Assembly: GCA_019054805.1 (NCBI GenBank)
Contig: JAHQIY010000022.1
Span: 496,001-560,000 of the forward strand
Source of the DNA: Brachionus manjavacas
Lineage: Eukaryota > Rotifera > Eurotatoria > Ploima > Brachionidae
DNA: 64,000 nucleotides
Reading direction: 5' to 3'
The translations under genes were made by a program, and so were the position numbers. The notes beneath the pieces were generated by a model that saw only the letters and a list, made by a program, of their open reading frames with translations, made no database searches and was not told the DNA's origin. Positions 32,596 through 45,591 of this stretch are shown in pieces (within the stretch, counting starts at the first letter, position 1; each line of letters opens with the position of its first letter).

Positions 32596-33250
32596 CGATA
32601 TTTTATGTGACGAACTAAATGCCCATAAATCAAATTCATCACATTTTTGCCACCCTTTCGAGCTTAAATCGAAAATTGCATATTGAACTCATTTGATGCT
32701 CTAAAATTGATGGATATTCCAAATTTATTTTTCTATTGATGAACTATTTCTTAATTTCTCGTGTTTGTACAAAAAACTAACAACAAGTTTAAAAATTTTG
32801 TATATTTACTATAACCGATTAAACAAATTGATATCATATGAAATATACAATTACCATCAGCAGTTGTTTTAATTGGTAAATAGTTATTTATAAATTCTGG
32901 ATGTATCAGGATACAATTTTCCGTTCAAAAGTAAATTTTATTGAAAAAAGTTTTGTCCGCGGATCAAGTTTACTAAATATATTAAAAATATTATCATTAT
33001 TGTTCCGCAAAATTGGCTAAAGCTTGTTTCTAGATACAAAAACTTAAAAAACCGAAAGTCTTTAATCTCAGTTCTTTATTTTTGATAAAATAATTAATTG
33101 TTACAGAAATATAAATGGAATTATCACTATTAGAAAAAATACCCTATTTTTTCCATTTTGATTATCTTTTAATGTATTAATCGAAAAATGCCAGGCATTT
33201 TAAACTTTAAAAGCACCATTGAAATTATTTAATAGAAAAAAAATCATGCC

Positions 33251-34020
33251 ACTTGCAAAACTTCATTTATTTCGATCTAGAGCTTCATCATTCCACATAC
33301 TTATCACGTCTACAATAATAACTTCATTGTTCTGTATTTCAAACCATTTATCGCACTCGAATTCTTAAGTAATATCTTACTAAAGATCTAATGAAAAGAA
33401 GCAATGAACGTTTTGATCGGTTATTTTACGCATCATCTTATATTCCTTCAAAAACTCTTGTATTTGCAATATTATCATCTTGATTGACGGATTTTACATT
33501 ATGGCAGTAAATTTTTGGATCATTAAAAATTTCGTCTTCAAATCTGATCGGGTCAAAATTTTAAGCAATGAAATTGCGATTATAAACAGTTTTCAAACCA
33601 AAAATGTTAATTGAATCTTTTAAATTTCAATATTTCAAAAAATCGATATCTGCTTCACCAGTCTAGTCTTTTTATTAAATTACGAATGAAGCATTCTTCC
33701 TTGTAAGTTCGTGTTTAATTTGATTTACTTATATACTCATCGACACAGCGAAATGATACATTGTAAATTAAATTTTGATAGAGGAAAATTTCTTCATCTG
33801 TTTGATCAACAAATTCATTTCCTTCTTCTTCGAACAAATATCTGTCGGATCTCGAATTTGATACTTTAGATTTCGAATTTTTTACATAAACTTATAATTT
33901 GTAATGAAATTCAAAATTTTTTAATCAATCATTTATGGCGTCTTCTGCTAGTTTAAATTATCGCTCTAATTTTAATTAAAAGGCTTTAACAAAAACCATC
34001 GCTCGGCTCCCCTAGAGTAA
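33251..34020 (-). pseudogene. Pif1-type helicase relic, Walker B half (C2, second)
   Basis: Second tandem member, with the same DV-for-DE Walker B (about 33277-33320). It is followed upstream on the minus strand by the RSDRYLFEEE block (about 33830-33870) and a MRTY relic (about 34250-34480). Its right part is the source of the inverted insert at 27171. Confidence 0.55.
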
Positions 34021-35093
34021 GCTATTAGAATTTAAGTATCTAAAGATAAAAATAAATTTTATATTATCAGAAATAATTAACAAAATATAGAAATTTAATA
34101 GCAAATTAGGAATTTTACAGTGGATTTTAATATGAAACAAAATAAGAAAGGCTTAAAATTTATAAATTTATGTTTAATTAATAAAAATTTTTAAAATGGA
34201 AAATTAAATTCAATAATCTAATAAAAAGACTAAATCTTAGAAATAAATTTTAAAAATTTGATAAAATAATTTTTTGGTCTAAATTCAATGTGTTTTTGGT
34301 CTTGAGTAATTATAGAAAAATAATGACTCTGATCAAAAAAGCCCCAAATGAAAAATTTTAGCGAAATGTTTGTGACTTAATATTTAATTTCAAAGCATAC
34401 TTTTGATATATCAGAGCTTATCAAGTGAAAATAGCTTGCTAAATCTAAGGATAAAATATAAGTTCTGATTTTCAATAAAAAATACATCGATATTTTATAT
34501 GACGATCTAAATGCCCATAAATCAAATTCATCACACCTTTTGCCACCCTTTCGTGCTTAAATCGAATATTGCATATTGAACTCATTTAATGCTCTAAAAT
34601 TGATGGATATTCCAAATTTATCTTTCTATTGATGAACTTTTGTTAATTTCTCGTGTTTGTACAAAAAACTAACAAACAGTTTTAGTTATCAGGATACAAT
34701 TTTCAGTTCAATAGTAAATTTTATTGAAAAAAGTTTTGTCCGCGGATCAAGTTTACTAAATATATTAAAAATATTATCATTATTGTTCCGCAAAATTGGC
34801 TAAAGCTTGTTTCTAGATACAAAAACTTAATAAACCGAAAGTCTTTAATCTCAGTTCTTTATTTTTGATAAAATAATTAATTGTTTTTGATAAAATAAAA
34901 TAATATATTTTCATTTTGATTATCTATTTAATGAATCATTAAAATTCGAATATGTTTTACTAGTCGGGCCTTTCAAGCTTGTCTTGTTCAAATTCTTTAA
35001 TGCATCTTTGTTTAATTAAAAATATTTCAAAGAACCGTTAGTATTGATAGACTCCCACTATAATTCAATAATAAAAAGCTTTAAATTCAATTA

Positions 35094-35921
35094 GTGAGCA
35101 TTTTGAACTCTTGATAAAGCAATATAGTCTTTACCATTTGAAAAAACATTCTTGTCAATAGAAGTGTGGCATCGTTCAAGTGTTAATCCTTGGACTTTTT
35201 GAATATTTTCAGCAGTTGCATTTAATCCTTAAAAATGAATCCCATAAAAAAATATTCAAGAATTTTCTGAAATATTCGTTGTTTATTCGTAGATATAGTC
35301 TTTAGAGATTCATCATCCATCCTGAGTAAAAAATTATTTTCGCTATGACATATATATTTGCCAATCAAATCATTAATCAAATCAGAATTTAAAGCACCAT
35401 TTTTTACAACCATTTTTAGACAAACAGGATTAATCTCTAAAATAGAATCAAGAACTCCTGGTCGATTATTAATTATCACTCTTTATTTATAACCTATTTA
35501 AATTCTGGAGTGGTCAAAATCTCGACTAATATTTAATATTTTTTTTGTTGCATTATTTGATGATTTCTATTCTTTGAACATGTTTAGTCCCTAAATAATC
35601 AGAATCTTAAAAATTTATGCATTCCTCAGATGTTTCATGTCAATATTCACAAACACTCTTTTTTATTGATTAGACATCTGCCTGGGTCAATCTTCCCAGA
35701 AGTCGCCTATCTCTCAAAAATTTTTGAAAATCAATGTCATTTTTTCCAACATTTGTTTCCAAAAGAAACGGCTGAAAATTCGAGGTGGGTAAATGAGAAT
35801 TATAATACTGTTCTAATGGCACATTAGGTGTAACATAGCCGGTAATTGAAAAAATCACCAATCAATATCAAAGTTTAACCTACGAGCAAAATATTACTTC
35901 GTTTTACAACTTGCAAAACTT
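35094..35921 (-). pseudogene. Pif1-type helicase relic, C-terminal half (C2)
   Basis: Carries FLRDRRLLGRLTQADV (35670-35861), GALNSDLINDLIGKYICH (35222-35479) and the SRVQNA motif VI at about 35100. It differs from C1 by Asp for Gly in LINDLIG. Confidence 0.7.
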
Positions 35922-35973
35922 ATGAAATGAATTTATTTATGAAAATAAGCATAATATAAATGTATTTTTTCAG

Positions 35974-36760
35974 GAACAGTATCAGTGTCTTTATTGCTAT
36001 CCAAAATGGAAAACAGACTTTTCAGATCGACTTAAAGCTCACTATACAAGATTTCATCTCGATAAAATTAAAAATGACCCTAAAAAAATGAAGATTGAAA
36101 AGAATTGGAAGTGGAACGAATGTGGAATACAATTTCCAAATTTATTCATTCAAAATAATAATTTGAATCTCAGCCCAAATCTCAGATCAAAATTTTTAAT
36201 AAGAAGTAAGAGTTAAGGTGATTTAGGTAGTTTGAATTCAATTTCGGATAAATGCATGTAATAAGATTGAAACCGAAAGCTCAGGAACACAGACTGATTT
36301 TTTTTCACTGTTTTATCAAGATGAAAATCTCAACTTGCTAAAATTAGATAAAATCACATCTTACTCACCAATAAGTTCAAATTTGCATTCTTCGACAGTT
36401 CAATCAGTGCGAATTTTAAAAATGAATGATCTTGAAAAAACAGACAATCGAAATTTGAATTCAAGACAATTTCAAGCAAATTCCTAATGCAATAATAGCA
36501 TCAGTAATAGAAATCAAGTCTTCATCGGCTGAATCAAAATATTCAAGTTTTGCAATGATAGTTTTTAGAAAAAAATTGTAAAATTCTGTATATTTTGAAA
36601 AAAAATTCGATTTTGAATGTTACAAAAGAAGAAACGGTAAAATCACAGATAATGTGTCAAAAAAACGATAAATGGAGAAGCGATGAAAAGGGATTAATTA
36701 ATCGAAACATGAAAAAAAGCCACTATAAACCAGAACAATTCGATGAATATTAAAAATTTA
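35974..36760 (+). pseudogene. C2H2 gene, exon 2 onward (C3)
   Basis: Finger intact (CLYCYPKW then LKAHYTRFH). Further on TAA replaces a Leu codon (RSK-TAA-GDLG at about 36213). The sequence passes uninterrupted through FYQDENLNLLKLDKITSY. The distal frame NVTKEETVKSQIMCQKND is at about 36616-36670. Confidence 0.6.
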
Positions 36761-37018
36761 TTTAGTTTTTTTTTTATTTATCAAATTTTACAAATTTATT
36801 TTAAAATATTTATCTATTGATTTAAATTTAAATAAATTTTTATTATATTCATTTTTTTTAAATCCTTTAACATTATATTCCGAAACCAAGTTTTTTAATA
36901 AAAAATATTCACGTGAGTTATTAGCCTGAAGTTTCAACAAAAAGATTATGAATTCTTGTATACCAACAAAAATTGCTATTAAATCAAAGAATCTTAATTT
37001 CAGAATTAAATTAAAAAT

Positions 37019-37333
37019 ATGGAAATCAATATAGGCAAAGAAATTATTTTCAAGAGTCTTAAAATGAATAATTATACAATTAAAAAACGTTTGTTAATTG
37101 AATTATCAATGCATATCGAAAGGAAATTCAAGTTAAAGCTCCAAAAATCCGCTTTCATCGTCATTAGAAAAAAATATAACCTCAAAATTGGTATAAATTT
37201 CAGTCTCAAAACATTTTTTTATTTAATAAAGGAAATCTTGTCTAAAAAGTTAAATGTAAATGAAGGGTGTAGAGATTTAGAAGAAAAAAGGCAATTAAAA
37301 TTATTGATGAAGAAAAAAAAATTATCCTCCTAG
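37019..37333 (+). CDS. 'MEINIG' open segment extended to 104 codons (C3)
   Basis: One T fewer in the run at about 37213 moves the frame into the next segment, giving YLIKEILSKKLNVNEGCRDL then EEKRQLKLLMKKKK. The other four copies have the longer run and stop at GNLV, so the extension is probably a slip, though the downstream frame is also protein-like. Confidence 0.35.
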   Translation: MEINIGKEIIFKSLKMNNYTIKKRLLIELSMHIERKFKLKLQKSAFIVIRKKYNLKIGINFSLKTFFYLIKEILSKKLNVNEGCRDLEEKRQLKLLMKKKKLSS

Positions 37334-38069
37334 AAATTTTGGCACATCTAAGATCCAAAACACAAGTACTAGTTATGTAAAAGTTGAAGAAAATGTACTT
37401 TTTTTTGTTTTGAAATTTTAAAGTTATTCTATTTTTATCTTATAGGTTGATCATAGCAGAAACAAAAGCTTCAAGGTAAATAAAGATCCAAATTCAATAA
37501 GAATGGATACAGTAACTTAAATTGTTTTTAATTAGCAAGCATTAAAATTAAAAGTTTTTTAAATTTAAAGAGTTCAAGAAACAATTTTCTTCCAAATCTA
37601 CAAAGCACATTAATTGAGCCAGAATTCAATGGTTTTTTGTTGCGTGATTTATTGGAATGTAGTGATTTAAATATGGATGGGACATGACAAAAAAATATAA
37701 TAGAAAAAATATCTTCAAAAAAGAAAAAATGTTGACAGATCACGAGATATGCGATTCAAAATCAATAAAGATGCGCAAAATCAATTTTTTATTGAAAAAT
37801 ATAAACGTGAAGCTAGATTACCGGAATCTGATACAGAAGAGTTTTAAGTCATAATAATTTCATTTTTTTTTATATATTATTAATATTTTTATTTTTATTT
37901 AATCAAATATTTTAAATTATATTTAATCAAATTTAACAAATAAATAAATATAATATCTATTATACTAAATTATCATTTTTATTGAAGTAATTTTAAAAAT
38001 ATCATTTTATTGACAATAGTTTAATTTTATAGCCACTTTTTAAGTCTATTTTTTCTGGGAAGAAATTTT

Positions 38070-38325
38070 TTATACTTCAAATACTTCCAAATGGTTGGAA
38101 TCACATATATTCAATTTAATGCAGTTATTTTTCATATTGGAGAAATTCACAAATTGCGAAAACAACTGGAATAAATTTGATGACAATAAAGTCTCAAAAA
38201 GCCTCAAAGAGGAAGCAATCGGTCTAAATTTTGTAATTGAAGAAGAATCAAGTGCATTTATCCGTAAAAAAGATGCTAAGGCTATTTCAAGGAATAAAAT
38301 TTTTTTCATTATTATTAATTTTTAA
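38070..38325 (+). pseudogene. USP C-terminal fragment, longest open version (C3)
   Basis: From ATG 38095, a 76-codon frame reads ESHIFNLMQLFFILEKFTNC, then ENNWNKFDDNKVSKSLKEEA and IGLNFVIEEESSAFIRKKDA. The stop after KSL seen in C1/C2 reads Lys. The upstream FNAVIFHIGEI half is still in another frame and the GHY box is still missing. The minus-strand frame MKKILFLEIALASF is its antisense. Confidence 0.5.
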
Positions 38326-39349
38326 TAAATTAGTCTCGACTTATTTTTTAATGGTTTATTTTACTGTTTTTTTTAACTCAAAATATTTTTTTGACATGCG
38401 AAAATTTACGCCGGAAAGTGGAAAATACCTAAAAGAAAATTTTTAATGAGAAAAAATCAAAAAAATTCTATTTTATTTTTCGAAAAATTACTATTGTTTA
38501 GTGTAAAATTACAAAAAGTTTCTTAAAAAAGTTGACAGCTTACTTAAGACATATGGTTCAGTCTCATTGGACGGCTGAACAGATTGGTTTTAAGTTGAGA
38601 TAACGACGATACTTTACTACAGTTCTATGTTACTGAATCGTTTGAGTGGCTCAAGCTGAAATGGTCTATTATAAATACTAAAATTAATTTTGATTTAGAA
38701 TTTTAATTTAAGTTATTATAGGAAAATAACCAAGAATGTTTAAAAGTAGATAAAGATTCTTTTTAATGGATATTTAGAAACAAAAATGTTGATCATGCAA
38801 AAATCGATATAATTAAAAAACTGATCGTCAAAAATTGATAAAATTTTTATGTAGATTAATTTAAATATAAACAAACAAAAATCTAAACGAAAGTTTGCGG
38901 GAATATTCGATAATATTGATAAACTAAGATAATCAATAACTTTATTTTATACTAAAATTATAGACAAATGCAATGCCTATGGAATCAGAAAATTTAAAAA
39001 AAGGTTTCTTATAATGCTTTTTTCAATATTCAAAAAATTAATTTAATAGCAAATATCATAAGGATAGAAATTCCAAAAAAAAAATTTTTTTTTTATGAAA
39101 AAATTTTAATATAACTAGCATTAAAAACTTAAAAATTTTACTTGTTAAAAATTTTTAAATTTCATAAAAAATTAATTGATTAAATTTATCTCTAGTAAAA
39201 TATAAAGTTCAAAAATGACTTCATTTTCATATTTTTTGACTAATTAGCTATTTCAATACCTATTGATGATTGTCTATTAATCGAAAAATGCCAGTCATTT
39301 TAAACTTTAAAAGCACCATTGAAATTATTTAATAGAAAAAATTCATGCC

Positions 39350-40110
39350 ACTTGCAAAACTTCATTTATTTCGATCTAGAGCTTCATCATTCCACATACT
39401 TATCACGTCTACAATAATAACTTCATTGTTCTGTATTTCAAACCATTTATCGCACTCGAATTCTTAAGTAATATCTTACTAAAGATCTAATGAAAAGAAG
39501 CAATGAACGTTTTGATCGGTTTTTTTACGCATCATCTTATATTCCTTCAAAAACTCTTGTATTTGCAATATTATCATCTTGATTGACGAATTTAAATTAT
39601 GGCAGTAAATTTTTGGATCATTAAAAATTTCGTCTTCAAATCTGATCGGGTCAAAGTTTTAAGCAATGAAATTGCGATTATAAACAGTTTTCAAACCAAA
39701 AATGTTAATTGAATCTTTTAAATTTCAATATTTCAAAAAATCGATATCTGCTTCACCAGTCTAGTCTTTTTATTAAATTACGAATGAAGCATTCTTCCTT
39801 GTAAGTTAGAGTTTAATTTGATTTACTTATATACTAATCGACACAGCGAAATGTAACATTGTAAATTAAATTTTGAAAGAGGAAAAATTCTTTATCTGTT
39901 TGATAAACAAATTCATTTCCTTCTTCTTCAAACAAATATCTGTCGGATCTCGAATTTGATACTTTAGATTTCGAATTTTTTACATAAACTTATAATTTGT
40001 AATGAAATTCAAAATTTTTTAATCAATCATTTATGGCGTCTTCTGCTAGTTTAAATTATCGCTCTAATTTTAATTAAAAGGCTTTAACAAAAACCATCGC
40101 TCGGCTACCC
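39350..40110 (-). pseudogene. Pif1-type helicase relic, Walker B half (C3)
   Basis: IIVDVISMWNDEAL at about 39375-39420. DPIRFEDEIFNDPKIYC is retained near 39610-39660, while the stretch after it is altered (GACGAATTTAAATTATGG for GACGGATTTTACATTATGG). The MRTY relic follows at about 40330-40575. Confidence 0.55.
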
Positions 40111-41332
40111 TAAAGTAAGCTTTTAGCATTTTAATATCTAAAGATAAACATAAATTTTATATAATCAGAAATTATTAACTAAAAATAGATATTTGATAGC
40201 AAATTAGGACATTTTTACAGTGAATTTAAATATGAAACAAAATATGAAAGGCATAATATAAAATTTATGAATTTATGTTTAATTAATAAAAATTTTTAAA
40301 ATGGAAAATTAAATTCAATAATTTTATAAATAAGTAAAACTAAGAAATAAATTTTAAAAATGTGATAAAATAATTTTTTGGTCTAAATTCAATGTGTTTT
40401 TGGTCTTGAGTAATTAAAAAAAAATAATGACTCTGATCAAAAAAGCCGCAAATGAAAAATTTGAAGAAATGTTTTTGACTGAATATTTAATTTCAAAGCA
40501 TACTTTTGATATATCAGAGCTTATTAAGTGAAAATAGTTTGCTAAATCTAAGGATAAAATATAAGTTCTCATTTTGAATAAAATATACATCGATATTTTA
40601 TGTGACGAACTAAATGCCCATAAATCAAATTCATCACAATTTTTGCCACCCTTTCGAGCTTAAATCGAAAATTGCACATTGAACTCATTTGATGCCACAA
40701 AATTGATGGATATTCCAAATTTATTTTTCTATTGATGAACTATTTCTTAATTTCTCGTGTTTGTTCAAAAAACTAACAACAAGTTTAAAAACGTTGTTTA
40801 TTTACTATAACCGATTAGACAAATTGATTTCATATGAAATATACAATTAACATCAGCAGTTGTTTTAATTGGTAAATAGTTATTTATAAATTCTGGATGT
40901 ATCAGGATACAATTTTCCGTTCAAAAGTAAATTTTATTGAAAAAAGTTTTGTCCGCGGATCAAGTTTACTAAATATATTAAAAATATTATCATTATTGTT
41001 CCGCAAAATTGGCTAAAGCTTGTTTCTAGATACAAAAACTTAAAAAACCGAAAGTCTTTAATCTCAGTTCTTTATTTTTGATAAAATAATTAATTGTTAC
41101 AGAAATATAAATGGAATTATCACTATTAGAAAAAATACCCTATCATTTCCATTTTGATTATCTTTTAATGAATCATTAAAATTCGAATATGTTTTACTAG
41201 TCGGGTCTTTCAAGCTTGTCATGTTCAAAATTTTTAATGCATCTTTGTATAAGTAAAAATATTTTAAAGAAATGTTAGTTTTGATATAATCCCACTATAA
41301 TTCAATAATAAAAAGCTTTAAATTCAATACGT

Positions 41333-42146
41333 TAGCATTTTGAACTCTTGATAAAGCGATATAGTCTTTACCATTAGAAAAAACATTCTTGTCAATAGAA
41401 GTCTGGCATCCTTTAAGTGTTAATTTTTGGACTTTATGAATATTTTCAGCAGTTACATTTACTCCTTAAAATTGAATCCCATAAAACAATATTCAAGAAT
41501 TTTCTGAAATATTCGTTGTTTAATCGTAGATATAGTCTGAAGAGATTCATCATCCATCCTGAGTAAAAAATTATTTTCGCTATGACATATATATTTGCCA
41601 ATCAAATCAGAATTTAAAGCACCATTTTTTACAACCATTTTTAGACAAACAGGATTAATCTCTAAAATAGAATCAAGAACTCCTGGTCGATTATTAATTA
41701 TCACTCTTTATTTATAACCTATTTAAATTCTGGAGTGGTCAAAATCTCGACTAATATTTAATATTTTTTTTGTTGCATTGTTTGATGATTTCTATTCTTT
41801 GAACATGTTTAGTCCCTAAATAATCAGAATCTTAAAATTTTATGCATTCCTCAGATGTTTCATGTCAATATTCACAAACACTCTTTTTTATTGATTAGAC
41901 ATCTGCCTGGGTCAATCTTCCCAGAAGTCGCCTATCTCTCAAAAATTTTTGAAAATCAATGTCATTTTTTCCAACATTTGTTTCCAAAAGAAACGGCTGA
42001 AAATTCGAGGTAGGTAAATAAGAATTATAATACTGTTCTAATGGCACATTAGGTGTAACATAGCCGGTAATTGAAAAAATCACCAATCAATATCAAAGTT
42101 TAACCTACGAGCAAAATATTACTTCGTTTTACAACTTGCAAAACTT
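41333..42146 (-). pseudogene. Pif1-type helicase relic, C-terminal half (C3)
   Basis: In the 41459-41704 frame four codons (INGL/INDL) are missing between GALNSDL and IGKYICH, a 12-bp loss between AATCAAA repeats shared with C4. Motif VI (NGKDYIALSRVQNA) is legible at about 41335-41385, and the 41895-42086 frame carries FLRDRRLLGRLTQADV. Confidence 0.7.
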
Positions 42147-42199
42147 ATGAAATGAATTTATTTATGAAAATAAGCATAATATAAATGTATTTTTTTCAG

Positions 42200-42982
42200 G
42201 AACAGTATCAGTTTCTTTATTGCTATCCAAAATGGAAAACAGACTTTTCAGATCGACTTAAAGCTCACTATACAAGATTTCATCTCGATAAAATTAAAAA
42301 TGACCCTAAAAAAATGAAGATTGAAAAGAATTGGAATTGGAACGAATGTGGAATACAATTTCCAAATTTATTCATTCAAAATAATAATTTGAATCTCAAC
42401 CCAAATCTCAGATCAAAATTTTTAATAAGAAGTAAGAGTTTAGGTGATTTAGGTAGTTTGAATTCAATTTCGGATAAATGCATGTAATAAGATTGAAACC
42501 GAAAGCTCAGGAACACAGACTGATTTTTTTTCACTGTTTTATCAAGATGAAAATCTCAACTTGCTAAAATTAGATAAAATCACATCTTACTCACCAATAA
42601 GTTCAAATTTGCATTCTTCGACAGTTCAATCAGTGCGAATTTTAAAAATGAATGATCTTGAAAAAACAGACAATCGAAATTTGAATTCAAGACAATTTCA
42701 AGCAAATTCCTAATGCAATAATAGCATCAGTAATAGAAATCAAGTCTTCATCGGCTGAATCAAAATATTCAAGTTTTGCAATGATAGTTTTTAGAAAAAA
42801 ATTGTAAAATTTTGTATATTTTGAAAAAAAATTCGATTTTGAATGTTACAAAAGAAGAAACGGTAAAATCACAGATAATGTGTCAAAAAAACGATAAATG
42901 GAGAAGTGATGAAAAGGGATTAATTAATCGAAACATGAAAAAAAGCCACTATAAACCAGAACAATTCGATGAATTTTAAAAG
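42200..42982 (+). pseudogene. C2H2 gene, exon 2 onward (C4)
   Basis: The first zinc-binding Cys is lost (EQYQFLYCYPKW, TGT to TTT). The frame runs to 42487 (SDKCM), where two bases are missing relative to U2 (LDEMHVNK). Confidence 0.6.
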
Positions 42983-43251
42983 AAGCAAATTTTATTAGTT
43001 TTTTTTTTATTTATCAAATTTTACAAATTTATTTTAAAATATTTATCTATTGATTTAAATTTAAATAAATTTTTATTATATTCATTTTTTTTAAATCCTT
43101 TAACATTATATTCCGAAACCAAGTTTTTTAATAAAAAATATTCACGTGAGTTATTAGCCTGAAGTTTCAACAAAAAGATTATGAATTCTTGTATACCTAC
43201 AAAAATTGCAATTAAATCAAAGAATCTTAATTTCAGAATTAAATTAAAAAT

Positions 43252-43479
43252 ATGGAAATCAATATAGGCAAAGAAATTATTTTCAAGAGTCTTAAAATGA
43301 ATAATTATACAATTAAAAAACGTTTGTTAATTGAATTATCAATGCATATCGAAAGGAAATTCAAGTTAAAGCTCCAAAAATCCGCTTTCATCGTCATTAG
43401 AAAAAAATATAACCTCAAAATTGGTATAAATTTCAGTCTCAAAACATTATTTTTATTTAATAAAGGAAATCTTGTCTAA
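43252..43479 (+). CDS. 'MEINIG' open segment, 75 codons (C4)
   Basis: As C2, but the end reads SLKTLFLFNKGNLV because an A interrupts the T run. This is the form shared with C5. Confidence 0.35.
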   Translation: MEINIGKEIIFKSLKMNNYTIKKRLLIELSMHIERKFKLKLQKSAFIVIRKKYNLKIGINFSLKTLFLFNKGNLV

Positions 43480-43913
43480 AAAGTTAAATGTAAATGAAGG
43501 GTGTAGAGATTTAGAAGAAAAAAGGCAATTAAAATTATTGATGAAGAAAAAAATTATCCTCCTAGAAATTTTGGCACATCTAAGATCCAGAACACAAGTA
43601 CTAGTTATGTAAAAGTTGAAGAAAATGTACTTTTTTTGTTTTGAAATTTTTAAGTTATTCTATTTTTATCTTATAGGTTGATCATAGCAGAAACAAAAGC
43701 TTCAAGGTAAATAAAGATCCAAATTCAATAAGAATGGATACAGTAACTTAAATTGTTTTTAATTAGCAAGCATTAAAATTAAAAGTTTTTTAAATTTAAA
43801 GAGTTCAAGAAACAATTTTCTTCCAAATCTACAAAGCACATTAATTGAGCCAGAATTCAATGGTTTTTGTTGCGTGATTTATTGGAATGTAGTGATTTAA
43901 ATATGGATGGGAC

Positions 43914-44075
43914 ATGACAAAAAATATAATAGAAAAATATCTTCAAAAAAGAAAAAATGTTGACAGATCACGAGATATGCGATTCAAAATCAATAAAGAT
44001 GCGCAAAATCAATTTTTTATTGAAAAATATAAACGTGAAGCTAGATTACCGGAATCTGATACAGAAGAGTTTTAA
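43914..44075 (+). CDS. 53-aa ORF, compensated frame (C4)
   Basis: Starts MTKNIIEKYLQKRKN and then rejoins the C1 sequence VDRSRDMRFKINKDAQNQFF to EARLPESDTEEF. Relative to C1, three A residues are missing at two nearby places, so the frame is restored after nine altered residues. C3 and C5, with only one A missing, are out of frame. This could be chance or a sign that the frame matters. Confidence 0.4.
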   Translation: MTKNIIEKYLQKRKNVDRSRDMRFKINKDAQNQFFIEKYKREARLPESDTEEF

Positions 44076-44300
44076 GTCATAATAATTTCATTTTTTTTTT
44101 ATATATTATTAATATTTTTATTTTTATTTAATCAAATATTTTAAATTATATTTAATCAAATTTAACAAATAAATAAATATAATATCTATTATACTAAATT
44201 ATCATTTTTATTGAAGTAATTTTAAAAATATCATTTTATTGACAATAGTTTAATTTTATAGCCACTTTTTAAGTCTATTTTTTCTGGGAAGAAATTTTTT

Positions 44301-44555
44301 ATACTTCAAATACTTCCAAATGGTTGGAATCACATATATTCTATTTTAATGCAGTTATTTTTCATATTGGAGAAATTCACAAATTGCGAAAACAACTGGA
44401 ATAAATTTGATGACAATAAAGTCTCAAAAAGCCTCAAAGAGGAAGCAATCGGTCTAAATTTTGTAATTGAAGAAGAATCAAGTGCATTTATCAGTAAAAA
44501 AGATGCTAAGGCTATTTCAAGGAATAAAATTTTTTTCATTATTATTAATTTTTAA
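44301..44555 (+). pseudogene. USP C-terminal fragment (C4)
   Basis: Open from 44349 with NNWNKFDDNKVSKSLKEEA; Ser replaces Arg in SSAFISKKDA. It lacks the GHY box as in the other copies. Confidence 0.5.
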
Positions 44556-45591
44556 TAAATTAGTCTCGACTTATTTTTTAATGGTTTATTTAACTGTTTT
44601 TTTTAACAAAAAATATTTTTTTGACATGCGAAAATTTACGCCGGAAAGTGGAAAATACCTAAAATAAAATTTTTAATGAGAAAAAATCAAAAAAATTCTA
44701 TTTTATTTTTCGAAAAATTACTATTGTTTAGTGTAAAATTACAAAAAGTTTCTTAAAAAAGTTGATAGCTTACTTAAGACATATGGTTCAGTCTCATTGG
44801 ACGGCTGAACAGATTGGTTTTAAGTTGAGATAACGACGATACTTTACTACAGTTCTATGTTACTGAATCGTTTGAGTGGCTCAAGCTGAAATGGTCTATT
44901 ATAAATACTAAAATTAATTTTGATTTAGAATTTTAATTTAAGTTATTATAGGAAAATAACCAAGAATGTTTAAAAGTAGATAAAGATTCTTTTTAATGGA
45001 TATTTAGAAACAAAAATGTTGATCATGCAAAAATCGATATAATTAAAAAACTGATCGTCAAAAATTGATAAAATTTTTATGTAGATTAATTTAAATATAA
45101 ACAAACAAAAATCTAAACGAAAGTTTGCGGGAATATTCGATAATATTGATAAACTAAGATAATCAATAACTTTATTTTATACTAGAATTATAGACAAATG
45201 CAATGCCTATGGAATCAGAAAATTTAAAAAAAGGTTTCTTATAATGCTTTTTTCATTATTCAAAAAATTAATTTAATAGCAAATATCATAAGGATAAAAA
45301 TTCCAAAAATAAAATTTTATTTTTATTAAAAAATTTTTAATATAACTAGCATTAAAAACTTAAAAATTTTACTTGTTAAAAATTTTTAAATTTCATAAAA
45401 AATTAATTGATTAAATTTATCTCTAGTAAAATATAAAGTTCAAAAATGACTTCATTTTCATATTTTTTGACTAATTAGCTATTTCAATACCTATTGATGA
45501 TTGTCTATTAATCGAAAAATGCCAGTCATTTTAAACTTTAAAAGCACCATTGAAATTATTTAATAGAAAAAAATTCATGCCACTTGCAAAA

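Larger units (their letters stand above)
31372..33250. repeat. Tandem 1.88-kb repeat of the helicase N-half (first member)
   Basis: ACTTGCAAAACTTCATTT at 31372 recurs at 33251, and the following sequence is collinear. The second member continues to the helicase C-terminal half at about 35094. Small differences separate the members, for example the MRTY segment (32395-32595) reads NISSNFSFAAFLI in the first but keeps the WGFF-type bases in the second (about 34330). Confidence 0.8.
26770..35921. repeat. C unit 2 (~9.15 kb, enlarged)
   Basis: Starts after CTTGCAAAACTT at 26769. It is longer than C3-C5 because it carries a 1,055-bp inverted insert (27171-28225) and a ~1.88-kb tandem repeat of the helicase N-terminal half (31372 and 33251). 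The segment that splits the helicase spans 26770-31371 here. Confidence 0.8.
35922..42146. repeat. C unit 3 (~6.2 kb)
   Basis: Standard C unit. The helicase-splitting segment is 35922-39349; the helicase halves are at 39350-40110 and 41333-42146. Confidence 0.85.
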
